Below are positions 17,269-27,193 of a stretch of 64,000 nt of DNA, piece after piece. The position numbers and the translations under genes are program-made. The stretch lies in the NCBI RefSeq assembly GCF_030145145.1, contig NZ_JAQYWD010000022.1, positions 41,611-105,610 on the forward strand, given 5' to 3'. Each line of letters begins with the position of its first letter. The stretch's first letter is position 1. This DNA is from Desulfobacula sp. (lineage in GTDB: Bacteria > Desulfobacterota > Desulfobacteria > Desulfobacterales > Desulfobacteraceae). The notes under the pieces are model-generated. The model searched no databases. It was given only the letters and a program-made list of their open reading frames with translations, and was not told where the DNA came from.

Positions 17269-18638
17269 AAGATGTACCTTGATAAGTCTTCATTTTCAAC
17301 GATGCCCATCAATTGTTTTTCCACAAAAGCAGCATCAATGACAATCTTTTTTTCTTCAATATCCGGTGCCGCAAACAAGATCTCCTCCAACAACTTTTCC
17401 ATAACGGTATGAAGCCTTCTGGCACCGATATTTTCTGTTGTGGAATTGACTGTCACGGCAATATCGGCAATTTTTTCAATGGCACCTTTGGTAAATTCAA
17501 TTTCAATGCCTTCTGTTCTTAAAAGGGCAATGTATTGAAGGATCAGTGCGTTTTTAGGTTCTGTTAAAATCCGTATAAATTCATGGGCGCCCAGGGAGGT
17601 CAGCTCCACTCTTATGGGAAACCTTCCTTGAAGTTCCGGGATCAAATCAGATGGTTTGGATACATGGAATGCCCCGGAAGCAATAAACAGGATATGATCT
17701 GTTTTTACGATGCCATATTTTGTGGGGACTGAGCTGCCTTCAACAATGGGCAGCAGGTCTCTTTGAACGCCTTCCTTTGACACTTCCGGTCCATAACTTT
17801 TTTCTTTGCCGGCAATTTTATCGATTTCATCAATAAAAATAATCCCGGATTGCTCGACCATGGTAACGGCATCCGCCTTTACCTGTTCCATGTCCACCAG
17901 GTGAGCCGCTTCTTCCTGGGTCAGCAGTTTGATGGCATCTTTGATTTTTACCTTGCGGCGTTTGGTATTTTTGGGCATCAGATTTCCCAGCATATCCTTG
18001 ACATTGATCCCCATCTCCTCAATGCCGCTATTGGAAAAAATTTCAACCATGGGCGAAGATTTATCCGCCACCTCAAGATCAACCTTTCGTGAATCAAGCT
18101 TACCGGACCGGAGCATTTTTCTCAGCTTTTCCCGGGTTGACCCCGCTGGCTGACCCTCCTGGTCACCCTGCCCGGTTGGAATAATATCCAGATCATTTGA
18201 TATACCGGCACTGGTTTGTGAAGACGGCGGCAGCAAAATATCCAGGAGTCTTTCTTCAGCCATCCGGGCGGCCTTTTCCTGAACAGCATCCTGTTGTCTG
18301 GATTTCAGATTATTGACGGTCAGCTCAACGATATCCCGGATCATGGATTCTACATCACGGCCCACATATCCCACCTCTGTAAATTTTGAGGCTTCCACCT
18401 TATAAAATGGAGAATCCGTCAAATTGGCCAGCCTGCGGGCAATCTCGGTTTTTCCCACGCCGGTGGGGCCGATTAAAATGATATTTTTAGGGGCGATCTC
18501 TTCTTGAAGGTCTTTGTCCAGTTGTCGTCTTCTCCATCTGTTTCTAAGGGCAATGGCAACTGATTTTTTGGCATCCTTCTGGCCGATGATATATTTATCC
18601 AGCTCTGTAACGATCTGTCCTGGTTTTAAATCTTCCAT
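17265..18638 (-). CDS. hslU: ATP-dependent protease ATPase subunit HslU (ClpY)
   Basis: 457 residues. AAA+ unfoldase that feeds substrates to the HslV peptidase. Walker [10 protein letters not shown] (about 58-66), the pore motif GYVGRD, the inserted I-domain (about 110-230, with a low-complexity SQTSAG to GQPAGS stretch), Walker [11 protein letters not shown] and the sensor region [11 protein letters not shown] are present. The C-terminus SRYIL fits the tail that docks into HslV. It lies 41 bases after hslV and overlaps argB. Confidence 0.97.
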   Translation of the reverse strand: MEDLKPGQIVTELDKYIIGQKDAKKSVAIALRNRWRRRQLDKDLQEEIAPKNIILIGPTGVGKTEIARRLANLTDSPFYKVEASKFTEVGYVGRDVESMIRDIVELTVNNLKSRQQDAVQEKAARMAEERLLDILLPPSSQTSAGISNDLDIIPTGQGDQEGQPAGSTREKLRKMLRSGKLDSRKVDLEVADKSSPMVEIFSNSGIEEMGINVKDMLGNLMPKNTKRRKVKIKDAIKLLTQEEAAHLVDMEQVKADAVTMVEQSGIIFIDEIDKIAGKEKSYGPEVSKEGVQRDLLPIVEGSSVPTKYGIVKTDHILFIASGAFHVSKPSDLIPELQGRFPIRVELTSLGAHEFIRILTEPKNALILQYIALLRTEGIEIEFTKGAIEKIADIAVTVNSTTENIGARRLHTVMEKLLEEILFAAPDIEEKKIVIDAAFVEKQLMGIVENEDLSRYIL

Positions 18639-18679
18639 TTTTATATGTTCTCTTGTTTATTCAATCTGTTCATTCAATG

Positions 18680-19222
18680 CTATTTTATTTCTTCCACCGT
18701 GATATGATGATTGGTATAAATACACAAATCAGCTGCAATTTTCATGGCTTTTTCTACAATGACCCGGGTCGCAAGATCGGTATTTTCAATCAAGGCAACT
18801 GCTGCAGACTGGGCCGCTGTGCTGCCGGAACCAATACTGATCACCCCGTCATCGGGTTCAATCACATCCCCGTTGCCGGACAAAAGATAAGTATTCTCCT
18901 TATCTGCGGCAATCATCATGGCTTCCAGCCGCCTTAAATACTTGTCCGTTCTCCAGTCCCGGGCAAGCTCCACACAGGCCCGTGTCAAGCTTCCGTTATA
19001 CCGTTCCAGTTTTTTTTCAAGTTTTTCAGACAGGGTCAATGCATCTGCGGTGGCCCCGGCAAAACCGGTAACAATCTTATCATTATAGATTCTTCTGACC
19101 TTTCTGGCCTTGTGCTTTGTAACAATACTGCCCAACGTCACCTGACCGTCGCCTGCAACAACGACGACATCTTTATGCCGTACTGCCAGAATCGTGGTCC
19201 CGTGAAATGTTTCTGTATTCAT
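18680..19222 (-). CDS. hslV: ATP-dependent protease proteolytic subunit HslV (ClpQ)
   Basis: About 180 residues. Threonine peptidase; the nucleophile is the first Thr of TTILAVRH, exposed after removal of a short propeptide ending FHG. The GDGQVTLG motif, the [12 protein letters not shown] segment and [13 protein letters not shown] are typical. Two ATGs lie two codons apart; the second (19222) has AAGG at better spacing. It forms the usual xerC-hslV-hslU order. Confidence 0.95.
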   Translation of the reverse strand: MNTETFHGTTILAVRHKDVVVVAGDGQVTLGSIVTKHKARKVRRIYNDKIVTGFAGATADALTLSEKLEKKLERYNGSLTRACVELARDWRTDKYLRRLEAMMIAADKENTYLLSGNGDVIEPDDGVISIGSGSTAAQSAAVALIENTDLATRVIVEKAMKIAADLCIYTNHHITVEEIK

Positions 19223-19240
19223 TTTCATTGCCTTATGTTT

Positions 19241-20137
19241 TCAGCTTCTTGGATGTGACTTATCATACACCTGCATTAACCTGTCCATACTTACATGGGT
19301 ATACACCTGGGTTGTTGAAAGACTGACATGCCCTAAAATTTCCTGAATCCCCCTTAAATCCGCACCAGAGTCCAGCATGTGCGTTGCAAAAGAATGACGC
19401 AGTGTGTGGGGAGAAACCGGGATATTCAGTTGGCACTCCCGGACTGTTTTATCAAGAATCCGCCGGATGGACCGTGAACTTAATCGTGAAAACACTTTAT
19501 TCACAAAAACCGGAATAAAATTTTCTTTTAATGATCTTCTGTATTCTTCAATCGCAGTCAAAGCTCTTTTGCCAACCGGCACAACCCTTTCTTTGGACCC
19601 TTTTCCAAAGACTCTAATCATTTGGCGTTTAAAGTCAATATGTTCTATATTCAGGCCTTCCATTTCCGATACCCGCATGCCTGTGGAGTAAAACGTTTCA
19701 AACATGGCCAAATTTCGTTTATCAAACCAGGTGTCTGATTTAATCGAATCCAGAAGATAAAAAATATCATCAACGCTTAAAAATCGGGGTATGGTTTTTT
19801 CCAGTTTTGGAAACGGCACCGTGTCTGCCGGATTAACCCGGATCTGACCGGATTGGAGCAGATAATCAAAAAAAGCCTTTAGGGACGATAATTTTCTTGC
19901 CATGGTCCGTTTGGTTTTGCCGGATTTTACAAGGCAGGCAAGATAATTTCTAATGGCAGTGGTATCCAGGGTGTTCACAAGGGGTAAAAACGATTTCTGG
20001 CAAAGGGCGGCATCAGAACTTTCATCGTTTAGAACAAAACGGATAAAACCTAAAATATCAGATCGATAGGCACGACTGGTATGGACAGAGTATCCTTTTT
20101 GGGCCAGGAGCGTGTCAATAAACCGATCAAGAACCAT
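19241..20137 (-). CDS. xerC: Tyrosine recombinase XerC (CodV-like)
   Basis: 298 residues. Resolves chromosome dimers at dif with XerD. An N-terminal SAM-like core-binding domain (1-105) precedes the catalytic domain with Arg in STGMRVSE, Lys in GKGSKER, HTLRHSFATH (His, Arg), the LGH histidine and the nucleophile Tyr in TQVYTH. It sits directly upstream of hslVU, a classic arrangement, and overlaps the upstream gene by 11 bases. This context favours a housekeeping XerC over a mobile-element integrase. Confidence 0.92.
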   Translation of the reverse strand: MVLDRFIDTLLAQKGYSVHTSRAYRSDILGFIRFVLNDESSDAALCQKSFLPLVNTLDTTAIRNYLACLVKSGKTKRTMARKLSSLKAFFDYLLQSGQIRVNPADTVPFPKLEKTIPRFLSVDDIFYLLDSIKSDTWFDKRNLAMFETFYSTGMRVSEMEGLNIEHIDFKRQMIRVFGKGSKERVVPVGKRALTAIEEYRRSLKENFIPVFVNKVFSRLSSRSIRRILDKTVRECQLNIPVSPHTLRHSFATHMLDSGADLRGIQEILGHVSLSTTQVYTHVSMDRLMQVYDKSHPRS

Positions 20138-20714
20138 CTTTCAGTCCTGCATATGCCATCACACGCTTCATATCCTCCCACACCTGACGTTTATATTCAG
20201 GGTGTTTTAGCAGCAGGGACGGATGAAAGGTCGGCATCACTTTAATACCATGATAATCATGGAATCTTCCCCGAAATTGTTCCAGGGGCTGACGGTTCTT
20301 CAACAAAAACTGCCCGGCCTGTGTGCCAAGGGTAATGATCACTTTGGGAGAAATAATGTCTATCTTTTGATGTACGGCTATTGCATCACCGGCATTGCAG
20401 ATGAATACGGCATCAGAAGACAGGGTCATGGCAGCAAGGATTTTAATGAGCAGCTCACCCCCCGGACCTTTAAAAAAACGGGTGCCGCTGTCTAAGATAA
20501 AAATGGATGCATTTTCAGGGCCTTCAAAAAAAAAAGGCGTTTGGGGTTGGCTTTTCATGCCCCAGTTGTTGATCAGGGCTTCAGATGGTTTAGAAATACC
20601 CAGAGACGTGTTGCCCATCTTTCGTTGAGCAGACAGGTAAAGGGAGAAATCATTTATCACGCTTATAAGGTCGGTCTTGATTGAATCCCGATCATTTGAC
20701 ATACCTGAACTCAT
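20127..20714 (-). CDS. Uracil-DNA glycosylase superfamily protein, degenerate active site
   Basis: 195 residues. The C-terminal two-thirds align by eye with family-4 uracil-DNA glycosylases: GPGGELLIKILAAM, KVIITLGTQAGQFLL, RGRFHDYHGIKVMPTFHPS and KRQVWEDMKRVM. However, the usual GEAPG motif is replaced by ILDSGTRFF, the NVVKCRPP-type segment by CNAGDAIAV, and the four iron-sulfur cysteines are absent (a single Cys remains). Activity is therefore doubtful; a DNA-binding or accessory role is possible. It lies between coaBC and xerC in one operon. Confidence 0.75.
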   Translation of the reverse strand: MSSGMSNDRDSIKTDLISVINDFSLYLSAQRKMGNTSLGISKPSEALINNWGMKSQPQTPFFFEGPENASIFILDSGTRFFKGPGGELLIKILAAMTLSSDAVFICNAGDAIAVHQKIDIISPKVIITLGTQAGQFLLKNRQPLEQFRGRFHDYHGIKVMPTFHPSLLLKHPEYKRQVWEDMKRVMAYAGLKDGS

Positions 20715-20719
20715 CCGGG

Positions 20720-21919
20720 TTATCCCATTTTTTCAATCACATGATCAATGAGGATATCCGCCACCTTATCTTTTTCGATTAAAGGGATGTCAAATGAGGA
20801 CCCATCCCTGAAAAAAAGTTTAACCTTGTTGGTATCGGCCTTGAATCCGGAATCAGATGATCCCACCAGATTGGCAGCAATCATATCCAGATTCTTTTTT
20901 TCCATTTTTAACAGGGCATTTTTTTCAAGGTCATCGGTTTCTGCTGCAAATCCCACCAGGAACTGATCACTTGTCTTGTTTTGACCAATGCGCTTTAAAA
21001 TATCAGGGTTTTCCGTCATGGCAATGGAAAGGTCTTTGGTGTTGTCTTGTTTCTTTATTTTGCTGGTTTTCGGATCAAGGGGTTTATAATCCGCCACTGC
21101 GGCAACCTTGATGATAATATCGGCGGATTCCAGGTTGGCCAGCATTTGATCCGCCATTTGTTCACAGGTTTCCACATCAATCCGTTCAACATTGACTGGC
21201 GGGGCGAGGGCAACAGGACCTGAGACCAGGGTCACCTGCCCGCCTCTTTTTTCTGCTGCCCGGGCAATGGCATATCCCATTTTTCCGGACGAATGGTTGC
21301 TGATAAACCTGACGGGATCAATGGCTTCAACCGTGGGACCTGCGGAAACAAGCACTTTTTTACCCGTTAAATCTTTTGGGGTCAGCATGGCCTCAACCCT
21401 GTCAAAAATAAACCAGGGTTCGGGCAGCCGTCCGGCACCCACTGTTTTACAGGCCAGTACCCCGGCATCCGGATCAAGAATATGCCATCCGTCTGTTTCA
21501 AGAATATCCAGATTCCGTTGTACCCGGATGTTTTGATACATATCCGTATTCATGGAGGGACAAATCATCACCGGTGCCGTGACTGCCAGCAATGTAGTGG
21601 ACAGGGCATCATCGGCAATACCATGGGCAAGCTTTGCAATGGTATTTGCCGTTGCAGGGGCAATAATAGCCGCATCTGCACGGGTGGCAAGATCAATGTG
21701 CTTTACAGAAGATTCCGTATCAAAGTACAGATCAGACAGCACCTGATTTTCAGACAACACTTCAAAGGTTGTTTTACCCACAAATTTTTGGGCATTGTCT
21801 GTCATGATGACCGTCACGTCGGCGCCGGCTTTCTTTAACAGCCGCAACAGCTCAACTGCCTTATAGGCAGCGATGCCACCGGTAACTCCCAGAAGGATAT
21901 GTTTATCTTTAACCCTCAT
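20720..21919 (-). CDS. coaBC: Phosphopantothenoylcysteine decarboxylase / phosphopantothenate-cysteine ligase
   Basis: 399-residue bifunctional coenzyme A enzyme. The CoaC flavoprotein half (1-185) has GGIAAYKAVELLR, the active-site His in VKHIDLATRAD, PSMNTDMYQN and the Cys of GVLACKTVGAGR. The CoaB half begins GKKVLVSAGPTVEAID and carries SNHSSGKMGYAIA and KVAAVADYKP. Its start overlaps the preceding lipoprotein stop by one base (TAATG). Confidence 0.96.
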   Translation of the reverse strand: MRVKDKHILLGVTGGIAAYKAVELLRLLKKAGADVTVIMTDNAQKFVGKTTFEVLSENQVLSDLYFDTESSVKHIDLATRADAAIIAPATANTIAKLAHGIADDALSTTLLAVTAPVMICPSMNTDMYQNIRVQRNLDILETDGWHILDPDAGVLACKTVGAGRLPEPWFIFDRVEAMLTPKDLTGKKVLVSAGPTVEAIDPVRFISNHSSGKMGYAIARAAEKRGGQVTLVSGPVALAPPVNVERIDVETCEQMADQMLANLESADIIIKVAAVADYKPLDPKTSKIKKQDNTKDLSIAMTENPDILKRIGQNKTSDQFLVGFAAETDDLEKNALLKMEKKNLDMIAANLVGSSDSGFKADTNKVKLFFRDGSSFDIPLIEKDKVADILIDHVIEKMG

Positions 21920-22422
21920 TATTCAACCAGATTTGTCTCGGAAAGTCCGGTTCCTCCCAAAACAGTTGGGGCCACCCCCACCTCAACATAGGTATACATC
22001 TGCTCCTCCCGAATGGTAATCACCGAAGTTCTTGAGGGTTTTTGAAAAACCATGATCGTGGCACCGGGAGACTTGATCTGGCTGACAATCGTCCAATTGT
22101 CTTTTTGCATATTATTATTGAAAAAATGAAACAGGGATTGTCGCTTTACCCGACCCTTGAGTGTAAGGATGCCCGAGGTAAATCCGGGGGTGGACACCAC
22201 AACCGTCCTGTTTTTTACAATTGAAAGCTCCATGGGAACCAGCACATCCTCAAAATCATAATAACTTGCAGTGGTTTTTTGGGACGTGGCCTGTTCGCCT
22301 GAAATCCGACCGTCTTCAGGTTTTTTTGAACCTGTATTCCCCATACATCCGGAAATAAAAAAAGCCAGCAACACAAGTGCCAGGATATTAAAACTGAATT
22401 TGTTATTACAGTTTGTTTTCAT
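21919..22422 (-). CDS. Lipoprotein of unknown function
   Basis: 167 residues with a signal peptide and lipobox ISGC (Cys at about 26). A Ser/Thr/Lys-rich linker (27-52) leads to a compact domain: YYDFEDVLVPMEL, VVSTPGFTSGILTLKGRV, LFHFFNNNMQKDNW and a beta-rich VITIREEQMYTYVEVGVAP. The pattern, a short peptide that binds an acquired fold after a flexible tether, suggests an outer-membrane-anchored protein. I do not recognise a named family. It is translationally coupled to coaBC and may be the first gene of the coaBC-to-argH unit. Confidence 0.7.
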   Translation of the reverse strand: MKTNCNNKFSFNILALVLLAFFISGCMGNTGSKKPEDGRISGEQATSQKTTASYYDFEDVLVPMELSIVKNRTVVVSTPGFTSGILTLKGRVKRQSLFHFFNNNMQKDNWTIVSQIKSPGATIMVFQKPSRTSVITIREEQMYTYVEVGVAPTVLGGTGLSETNLVE

Positions 22423-22538
22423 TTTTCCTCCTACATGCTACGGATTTTGATTTTCGTTAGAACTCATCTTATCTAAAACTATTTATTTGAAATGTCAAAT
22501 CTGAGATTTGCTGATATTTGAAGTCTGAACACAAAAAA

Positions 22539-25500
22539 TCAATTAAACAATTCTTTCCACCACAAATAAAAAAAGTTCTTCAGCGGTGCCTTGGGATCTA
22601 TGGCAACAATACCGGCTTCAACGGAATCACTGCCATCCTCAACCGGAGTCGTTCCCACTGAAATGAAAAGCTTCTGTTTGCCTTCATGGATGACCATGAC
22701 AGGCTTTGAAGGAATCCCCCCACCAATTGACTTAAACCGTTCCAGATCCGGGACGTTGTCTCCGTCAGAATCAACACCGGAGAACGACAACACCGGCTCC
22801 CCGGTTTTATGGTTTAAGGCATATAATCTGCCCTCTCCTCCCGGTAAACACGGGTCATCATTGGGAATATAAGAGGTAATATAAAATGTTTTATAAAAAA
22901 TCGTACCCCGGGCCAGTATTTTTTCACCATCCGGATCAAGATCAATATACCACCCTTTGTCCACCGACAAATTGGTATCCACATCGCCGGTTGCATCGTC
23001 AAGGTCCGGGGGTGAAGCACTTGTCAGTGTCACATCAACCAGATCCTCTTTCGTTAACGTCACTGCGGAATGTGAATCCATAAAACTATATATGGTATCT
23101 GTATCCGGATCTGTTGTCGCATCCGCACAAGGGTCTTCCCTGTCACCACTCCCAACAAAGATAAGATCATACCCTTTTTCCAATGTGACACTGGGCGGAT
23201 AAAAGAATTTTTGCTGGTAAGTGGTATTGTCCGTTTCAAGTATCACCTGGGCCGTCCAGTTCTGAATATTTTCGTTGCATTCCGGAAAATCAGCAGCATC
23301 ACAATTGCCAATTCTCCATACCTGTCCACCCATGTCACCGACATAAATTTTATCCACGAATCCATTGTCATTCTCATCAACCGTTTTCACGGTACTGGGT
23401 ATGCTGTAGACCATGGAAGCATCATCCGTTGTATTCCACTTCTTAACCACAGATCCATCAGAAACATCAATCACAATCACCGCATCTCCTGAGGAATTGT
23501 CAGAACTGTATCCCCCCCCCACAAACATCACTGTTGTTCCGGTTATATCCACATCACTGGTTTTAACCCTTCCGAAAACAGGCTCGGAATACGTGTTCCC
23601 CAGTTCAGTGATACTGGTATTATCAATCGACCACAGATACTCGGGGGTATCAGGGTCAGTGATATCCAGGGCAAAATAACTGGCTCCGCCACTTCTAAGG
23701 CCGCAGACAAGAATGACCTGATCAACTGCCGCATCAACCTTGCCATCGGCATTATTATCTATAAAATAGGTTTGAGGGCTGGAATCCACATAAAATTGAT
23801 GACCATACCCTTCAATCATTTCTTTTAACCGGTCCAGCAGATCAGGGGGGATAAAGCCCCATGCTTCCGTGCCATAATCAATTTCATCATCAGGCGTTGT
23901 CACGTCAGGGTCATATTGATCATATACCGCATGCAGCATCCCATCATTTGAACCGAAGAATACATAGGTTTTTGAACTGGAATTTGCATACCGATATTCA
24001 AAAACAGCAGGTTCACTGTGAAGGACATCTCCGGTAAACAAGTTTCTGTTTTCCTCGATCTTCCCGTCACCATCTTCATCAAGCGCATCGCCTCCCCTGA
24101 TGTAATTAATGATGGTGGGCCTTCCATCTGCAGGATTTCCCAGGACATCTGCCGTCAGGTCGGTGGTATTTGAGGTGTCAAACGCATTTGAATAATGGGT
24201 CAAATCATTGTCCACTCCCAGATATGTATAAATATGTCTGTCTGAATTTTCTATATAATTACACCCTTCCCCCGTGCAATCAGATGTTGAAAAATCAGCA
24301 TTTGACCAGTTTTTAGTGGACCAATAGGGAACGGCATCATCTTTTAGGGCCCCATTGGGGTAGGTTGCTGCCTGGCCGTTTTTACCTACAATCTGAAGTG
24401 TTGAATCAATGCCGAATTTCAGGACATCCCCTTCCCAGAAATTTCCTTCACCCGGTTTGAACAAGGCCAGGTAAATCCGGTTTCCGCTAAGCGTTCTTGT
24501 AACCGGGACTACGGGGGCTGTAAACGTACTGGTATTGGTGAGGATGGCATTGACGGCAGCAAGGATTGCACTGCTCAGACCCGAGGCTGAGTCAGCAGTG
24601 AAATGATATTTACCATAATTCTCATCTGTTGTGTCATAAAGGTTTGTAAACCCGTTTCCATTGTTACTGGTGTTGATCAAAAAAAGGTTGCTTTCCCTGC
24701 CGGCCATGACCCCCACCGTGTAGGTATAAACCCGTTGAAACCCGTCAACATAACCGACCATATCATTTGAGTAAAAGAAATGAGACACATCATCCAGCCA
24801 GGTTGACCCTTCTGTGTTTAGGGGGATTGAAAACGTTGATTCATCTGTCCGGATATTCCCTTCGCCGATCCCGGCATCATCGCTGTCCAAATCACCAAAG
24901 CTTGTGGGTTGACTGCATTCCTCACACAGCTTAGTACCATTCCAGGTCTGGTCTTTTGAAGGGATACCTGAAGAGACAACAATAACATACTGGTCCTGGC
25001 AATAATAATCTGCATCAATTCCTGAAGATGAAGAATTGTAATATTCCCCGATGCTCACCAGCCCTTCTGCAAGTGGGGAATAGTCAACAGTTCCCATGTT
25101 GTTTATATTATTTATATAGTTCGGATCAAGAATATTGTTATCATAGTTAGTATCGTCCACCGTAGAGACGACTTCACCCAGCGGCTGGACATTGGAACTG
25201 CCTTCCGTGGTGGATGTAAAATTATAAATACCAAAGTTTGCTTTATTGGCTGTGATTTTTGCCACTGACATGAGGGCTTGCTTTGCATAATAAAATCGAC
25301 TTTTTCCGGAAAGGTCACTGCCGTTTCCAGAATAAAGCGGCGTGCCCTCATCTTCCGCAAAAAACAGCCAGTTCAGATAGTTTTTTGAGTATCGGAACCT
25401 GGTCGCATTATCCTTTATTTCAAACCCGGTCTCTGCATCTGTAACCGTTGCCGCATTCGGTTGAACCGGCAATGTTATTGTTTTCCCGTTTATGATCCAT

Positions 25501-26183
25501 GTGTTTCCACTGTCTGCTTGCAGGCCATTGGTATAAATGTCCGGCAGCAGGGTACTCAAAATTTTCACAAGATACCAGGTTCCGCCATGTTCAACTGCAG
25601 CATAGCCATTATCATTAAAAAACCCATTGGCCCCTGTGGCAATTGACAAACCTGATAAGTCATCCGGTTCAATAATCCTATCAATTTTTCCCGTGGCTAT
25701 ATTATTTTTGTTCTTATACCTTTGAACCGTTTCTCCTACAGTAAATGAGCCTGTGATGGAATCAATCTCCAGTTCCAGGGTAGATCCGGAATAGGTTTTA
25801 TATATAACGCTGGCAGTCGCACCCGAAGTGAGCTCTTCAATATCGGCCCCTTCTTCAAAGTTATAATCAATTTCATCAACATCCGTTAGCACCAGGGTCC
25901 AATTGTTTAAAATTTCAGGGGCTTCCCCGGAATCTATGTTATCCAGGACATCCCAGGCGCTTCCGACAGCCGGCGTGTAATCTGTTTCATTTTGATAATC
26001 ACTATGCCACTTGACCTGTTCCATTTCTGCACCATTGTCAAGCAGGAGAACGATATTGGGCCCCACTTCATTGGACGTTACACTGAATATGCAGGTATCA
26101 TCGGCAAAAACAGCACTGCAACAAACAAAAAAGAACAGGGAAAAAATGCAATATAGCTGTTTATTCCTTGTGAAAGTCTTCAT
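22539..26183 (-). CDS. pilY1: PilY1/PilC-type pilus tip protein A
   Basis: 1214 residues, signal peptide 1-27. The N-terminal half is VWA-like but its metal site is degenerate (LLLDNGAEM instead of DxSxS). The C-terminal PilY beta-propeller (about 640-1200) has LHSEPAVFEY, FFGSNDGMLHAVYD, WGFIPPDLL, VDSSPQTYF and LVCGLRSGGASYFALD. Calcium-type loops include DEDGDGKIEEN, DNNADGKVD and DSDGDNVPD. A G9 run at 23512-23520 codes VGGG near residue 888. Family members cap type IV pili, mediate adhesion and oppose retraction. It follows pilX in the fimU-pilW-pilV-pilX operon; a GAGAGG-type site precedes the ATG. Confidence 0.92.
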   Translation of the reverse strand: MKTFTRNKQLYCIFSLFFFVCCSAVFADDTCIFSVTSNEVGPNIVLLLDNGAEMEQVKWHSDYQNETDYTPAVGSAWDVLDNIDSGEAPEILNNWTLVLTDVDEIDYNFEEGADIEELTSGATASVIYKTYSGSTLELEIDSITGSFTVGETVQRYKNKNNIATGKIDRIIEPDDLSGLSIATGANGFFNDNGYAAVEHGGTWYLVKILSTLLPDIYTNGLQADSGNTWIINGKTITLPVQPNAATVTDAETGFEIKDNATRFRYSKNYLNWLFFAEDEGTPLYSGNGSDLSGKSRFYYAKQALMSVAKITANKANFGIYNFTSTTEGSSNVQPLGEVVSTVDDTNYDNNILDPNYINNINNMGTVDYSPLAEGLVSIGEYYNSSSSGIDADYYCQDQYVIVVSSGIPSKDQTWNGTKLCEECSQPTSFGDLDSDDAGIGEGNIRTDESTFSIPLNTEGSTWLDDVSHFFYSNDMVGYVDGFQRVYTYTVGVMAGRESNLFLINTSNNGNGFTNLYDTTDENYGKYHFTADSASGLSSAILAAVNAILTNTSTFTAPVVPVTRTLSGNRIYLALFKPGEGNFWEGDVLKFGIDSTLQIVGKNGQAATYPNGALKDDAVPYWSTKNWSNADFSTSDCTGEGCNYIENSDRHIYTYLGVDNDLTHYSNAFDTSNTTDLTADVLGNPADGRPTIINYIRGGDALDEDGDGKIEENRNLFTGDVLHSEPAVFEYRYANSSSKTYVFFGSNDGMLHAVYDQYDPDVTTPDDEIDYGTEAWGFIPPDLLDRLKEMIEGYGHQFYVDSSPQTYFIDNNADGKVDAAVDQVILVCGLRSGGASYFALDITDPDTPEYLWSIDNTSITELGNTYSEPVFGRVKTSDVDITGTTVMFVGGGYSSDNSSGDAVIVIDVSDGSVVKKWNTTDDASMVYSIPSTVKTVDENDNGFVDKIYVGDMGGQVWRIGNCDAADFPECNENIQNWTAQVILETDNTTYQQKFFYPPSVTLEKGYDLIFVGSGDREDPCADATTDPDTDTIYSFMDSHSAVTLTKEDLVDVTLTSASPPDLDDATGDVDTNLSVDKGWYIDLDPDGEKILARGTIFYKTFYITSYIPNDDPCLPGGEGRLYALNHKTGEPVLSFSGVDSDGDNVPDLERFKSIGGGIPSKPVMVIHEGKQKLFISVGTTPVEDGSDSVEAGIVAIDPKAPLKNFFYLWWKELFN

Positions 26184-26221
26184 ATTCCTTTTCCTCTCTG
26201 ATCTGTGGAAATGTATTGACC

Positions 26222-26740
26222 TTAAAATCCAATCCTGTAAAAACCGGATTCAATTGAGTGTTCAGTCTTATGGGTCCCATATCCCTTTGCTGTAAGTGTA
26301 TATCTATGTGCCTTAAAGCTCCCCACCTCATACCCGGTTCCTCTTGGCGGGTTAGTCGAACCGTCGTAATCAACGCTTCCCTCAAAAGACTGTGATGAAG
26401 ATAGAATCACCTTTACTTCGTCGGATTCATCTATATTGCCGTCAGCATCATTATCCAATCCATCGGCAATGGGAAATGAAATCCCTGCCCCTGTTGTAAT
26501 ATTGTTGCCATGGTACAATTGAGTATTGGGGGGGACACATTCCCTTGCCGCTTCAGCAGCATAGAATGCCAATTGATAAGACTTATGATTTTGGGCGATT
26601 GCCTGTTCAACCGTAGTCGTATTTAAGGAAGAAGTACCTAAAACAGTCAGAAGGACAAGCATAATCAATGCATAAATAATGGCAGATCCCTCTTGGTTGT
26701 GTAATGGAAAAAGTATCCCTTTTTTATGTTCTTTTATCAT
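26222..26740 (-). CDS. pilX: PilX-type minor pilin A
   Basis: 172 residues. N-terminal EGSAIIYALIMLVLLTVLG is the PilX hydrophobic helix after a ~17-residue leader; TSSLNTTTVEQAIAQN and the YAAEAA segment are typical. The globular part contains DGLDNDADGNIDESDEV, a calcium-binding-like loop. PilX and PilV, PilW, FimU and PilE form the pilus initiation complex below PilY1. It starts 2 bases after the pilV stop. Confidence 0.87.
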   Translation of the reverse strand: MIKEHKKGILFPLHNQEGSAIIYALIMLVLLTVLGTSSLNTTTVEQAIAQNHKSYQLAFYAAEAARECVPPNTQLYHGNNITTGAGISFPIADGLDNDADGNIDESDEVKVILSSSQSFEGSVDYDGSTNPPRGTGYEVGSFKAHRYTLTAKGYGTHKTEHSIESGFYRIGF

Positions 26741-26741
26741 A

Positions 26742-27191
26742 TTAATTTATCTCTGATTTGATTTGTTCCATGGTAAAACTCCGGCCAGAGAAGTTACTCG
26801 ATGGTGTCACTGTAACCGCGATGGTTTTATTGCCATTAACCGGCGTGTCATCAGACACTTCCCATGAAATGGTATCCCCCTCCTGGGTCATCCCGGTATG
26901 CGTTCCAGCGACCAAATCTGCATGGTCATAGGGCAGCAACAAAAGCATTTCAATTTGTTTGGTTGTCTGGACAACCGTATTTGTAAGTTCTCTGGCGGAT
27001 GCATTCCCTTTTATGGCGGTTATCTGCATCTTTGCGATACCAAGGATACCAATGGTAAGGATGACCATGGCGATAAGCACTTCAATGATGGTGAATCCAT
27101 TATCATTTTGGTTCTGTTTCCGGCACGGTCGAATCAATCGGTTAAAAAACCGAAGACACATCTTCCTGGATAAAAAATTATTATATTTCAC
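26742..27191 (-). CDS. pilV: PilV-type minor pilin A
   Basis: About 149 residues. A long basic leader ends QNDNG, cut before FTIIEVLIAMVILTIG, the class III prepilin motif with Glu5. GILGIAKMQITAIKGNAS is shared almost word for word with the second PilV at 34558. The start is uncertain: GTG at 27191 lies just after the pilW stop with GGGG upstream, mirroring the second copy; an ATG at 27215 overlaps pilW. Confidence 0.85.
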   Translation of the reverse strand: MKYNNFLSRKMCLRFFNRLIRPCRKQNQNDNGFTIIEVLIAMVILTIGILGIAKMQITAIKGNASARELTNTVVQTTKQIEMLLLLPYDHADLVAGTHTGMTQEGDTISWEVSDDTPVNGNKTIAVTVTPSSNFSGRSFTMEQIKSEIN

Positions 27192-27193
27192 AG

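Noticed and set aside
19241..20137. Tyrosine recombinase as a phage or island integrase
   Set aside because: The hslVU context and full Xer motifs point to housekeeping XerC, and no att sites or cargo flank it.
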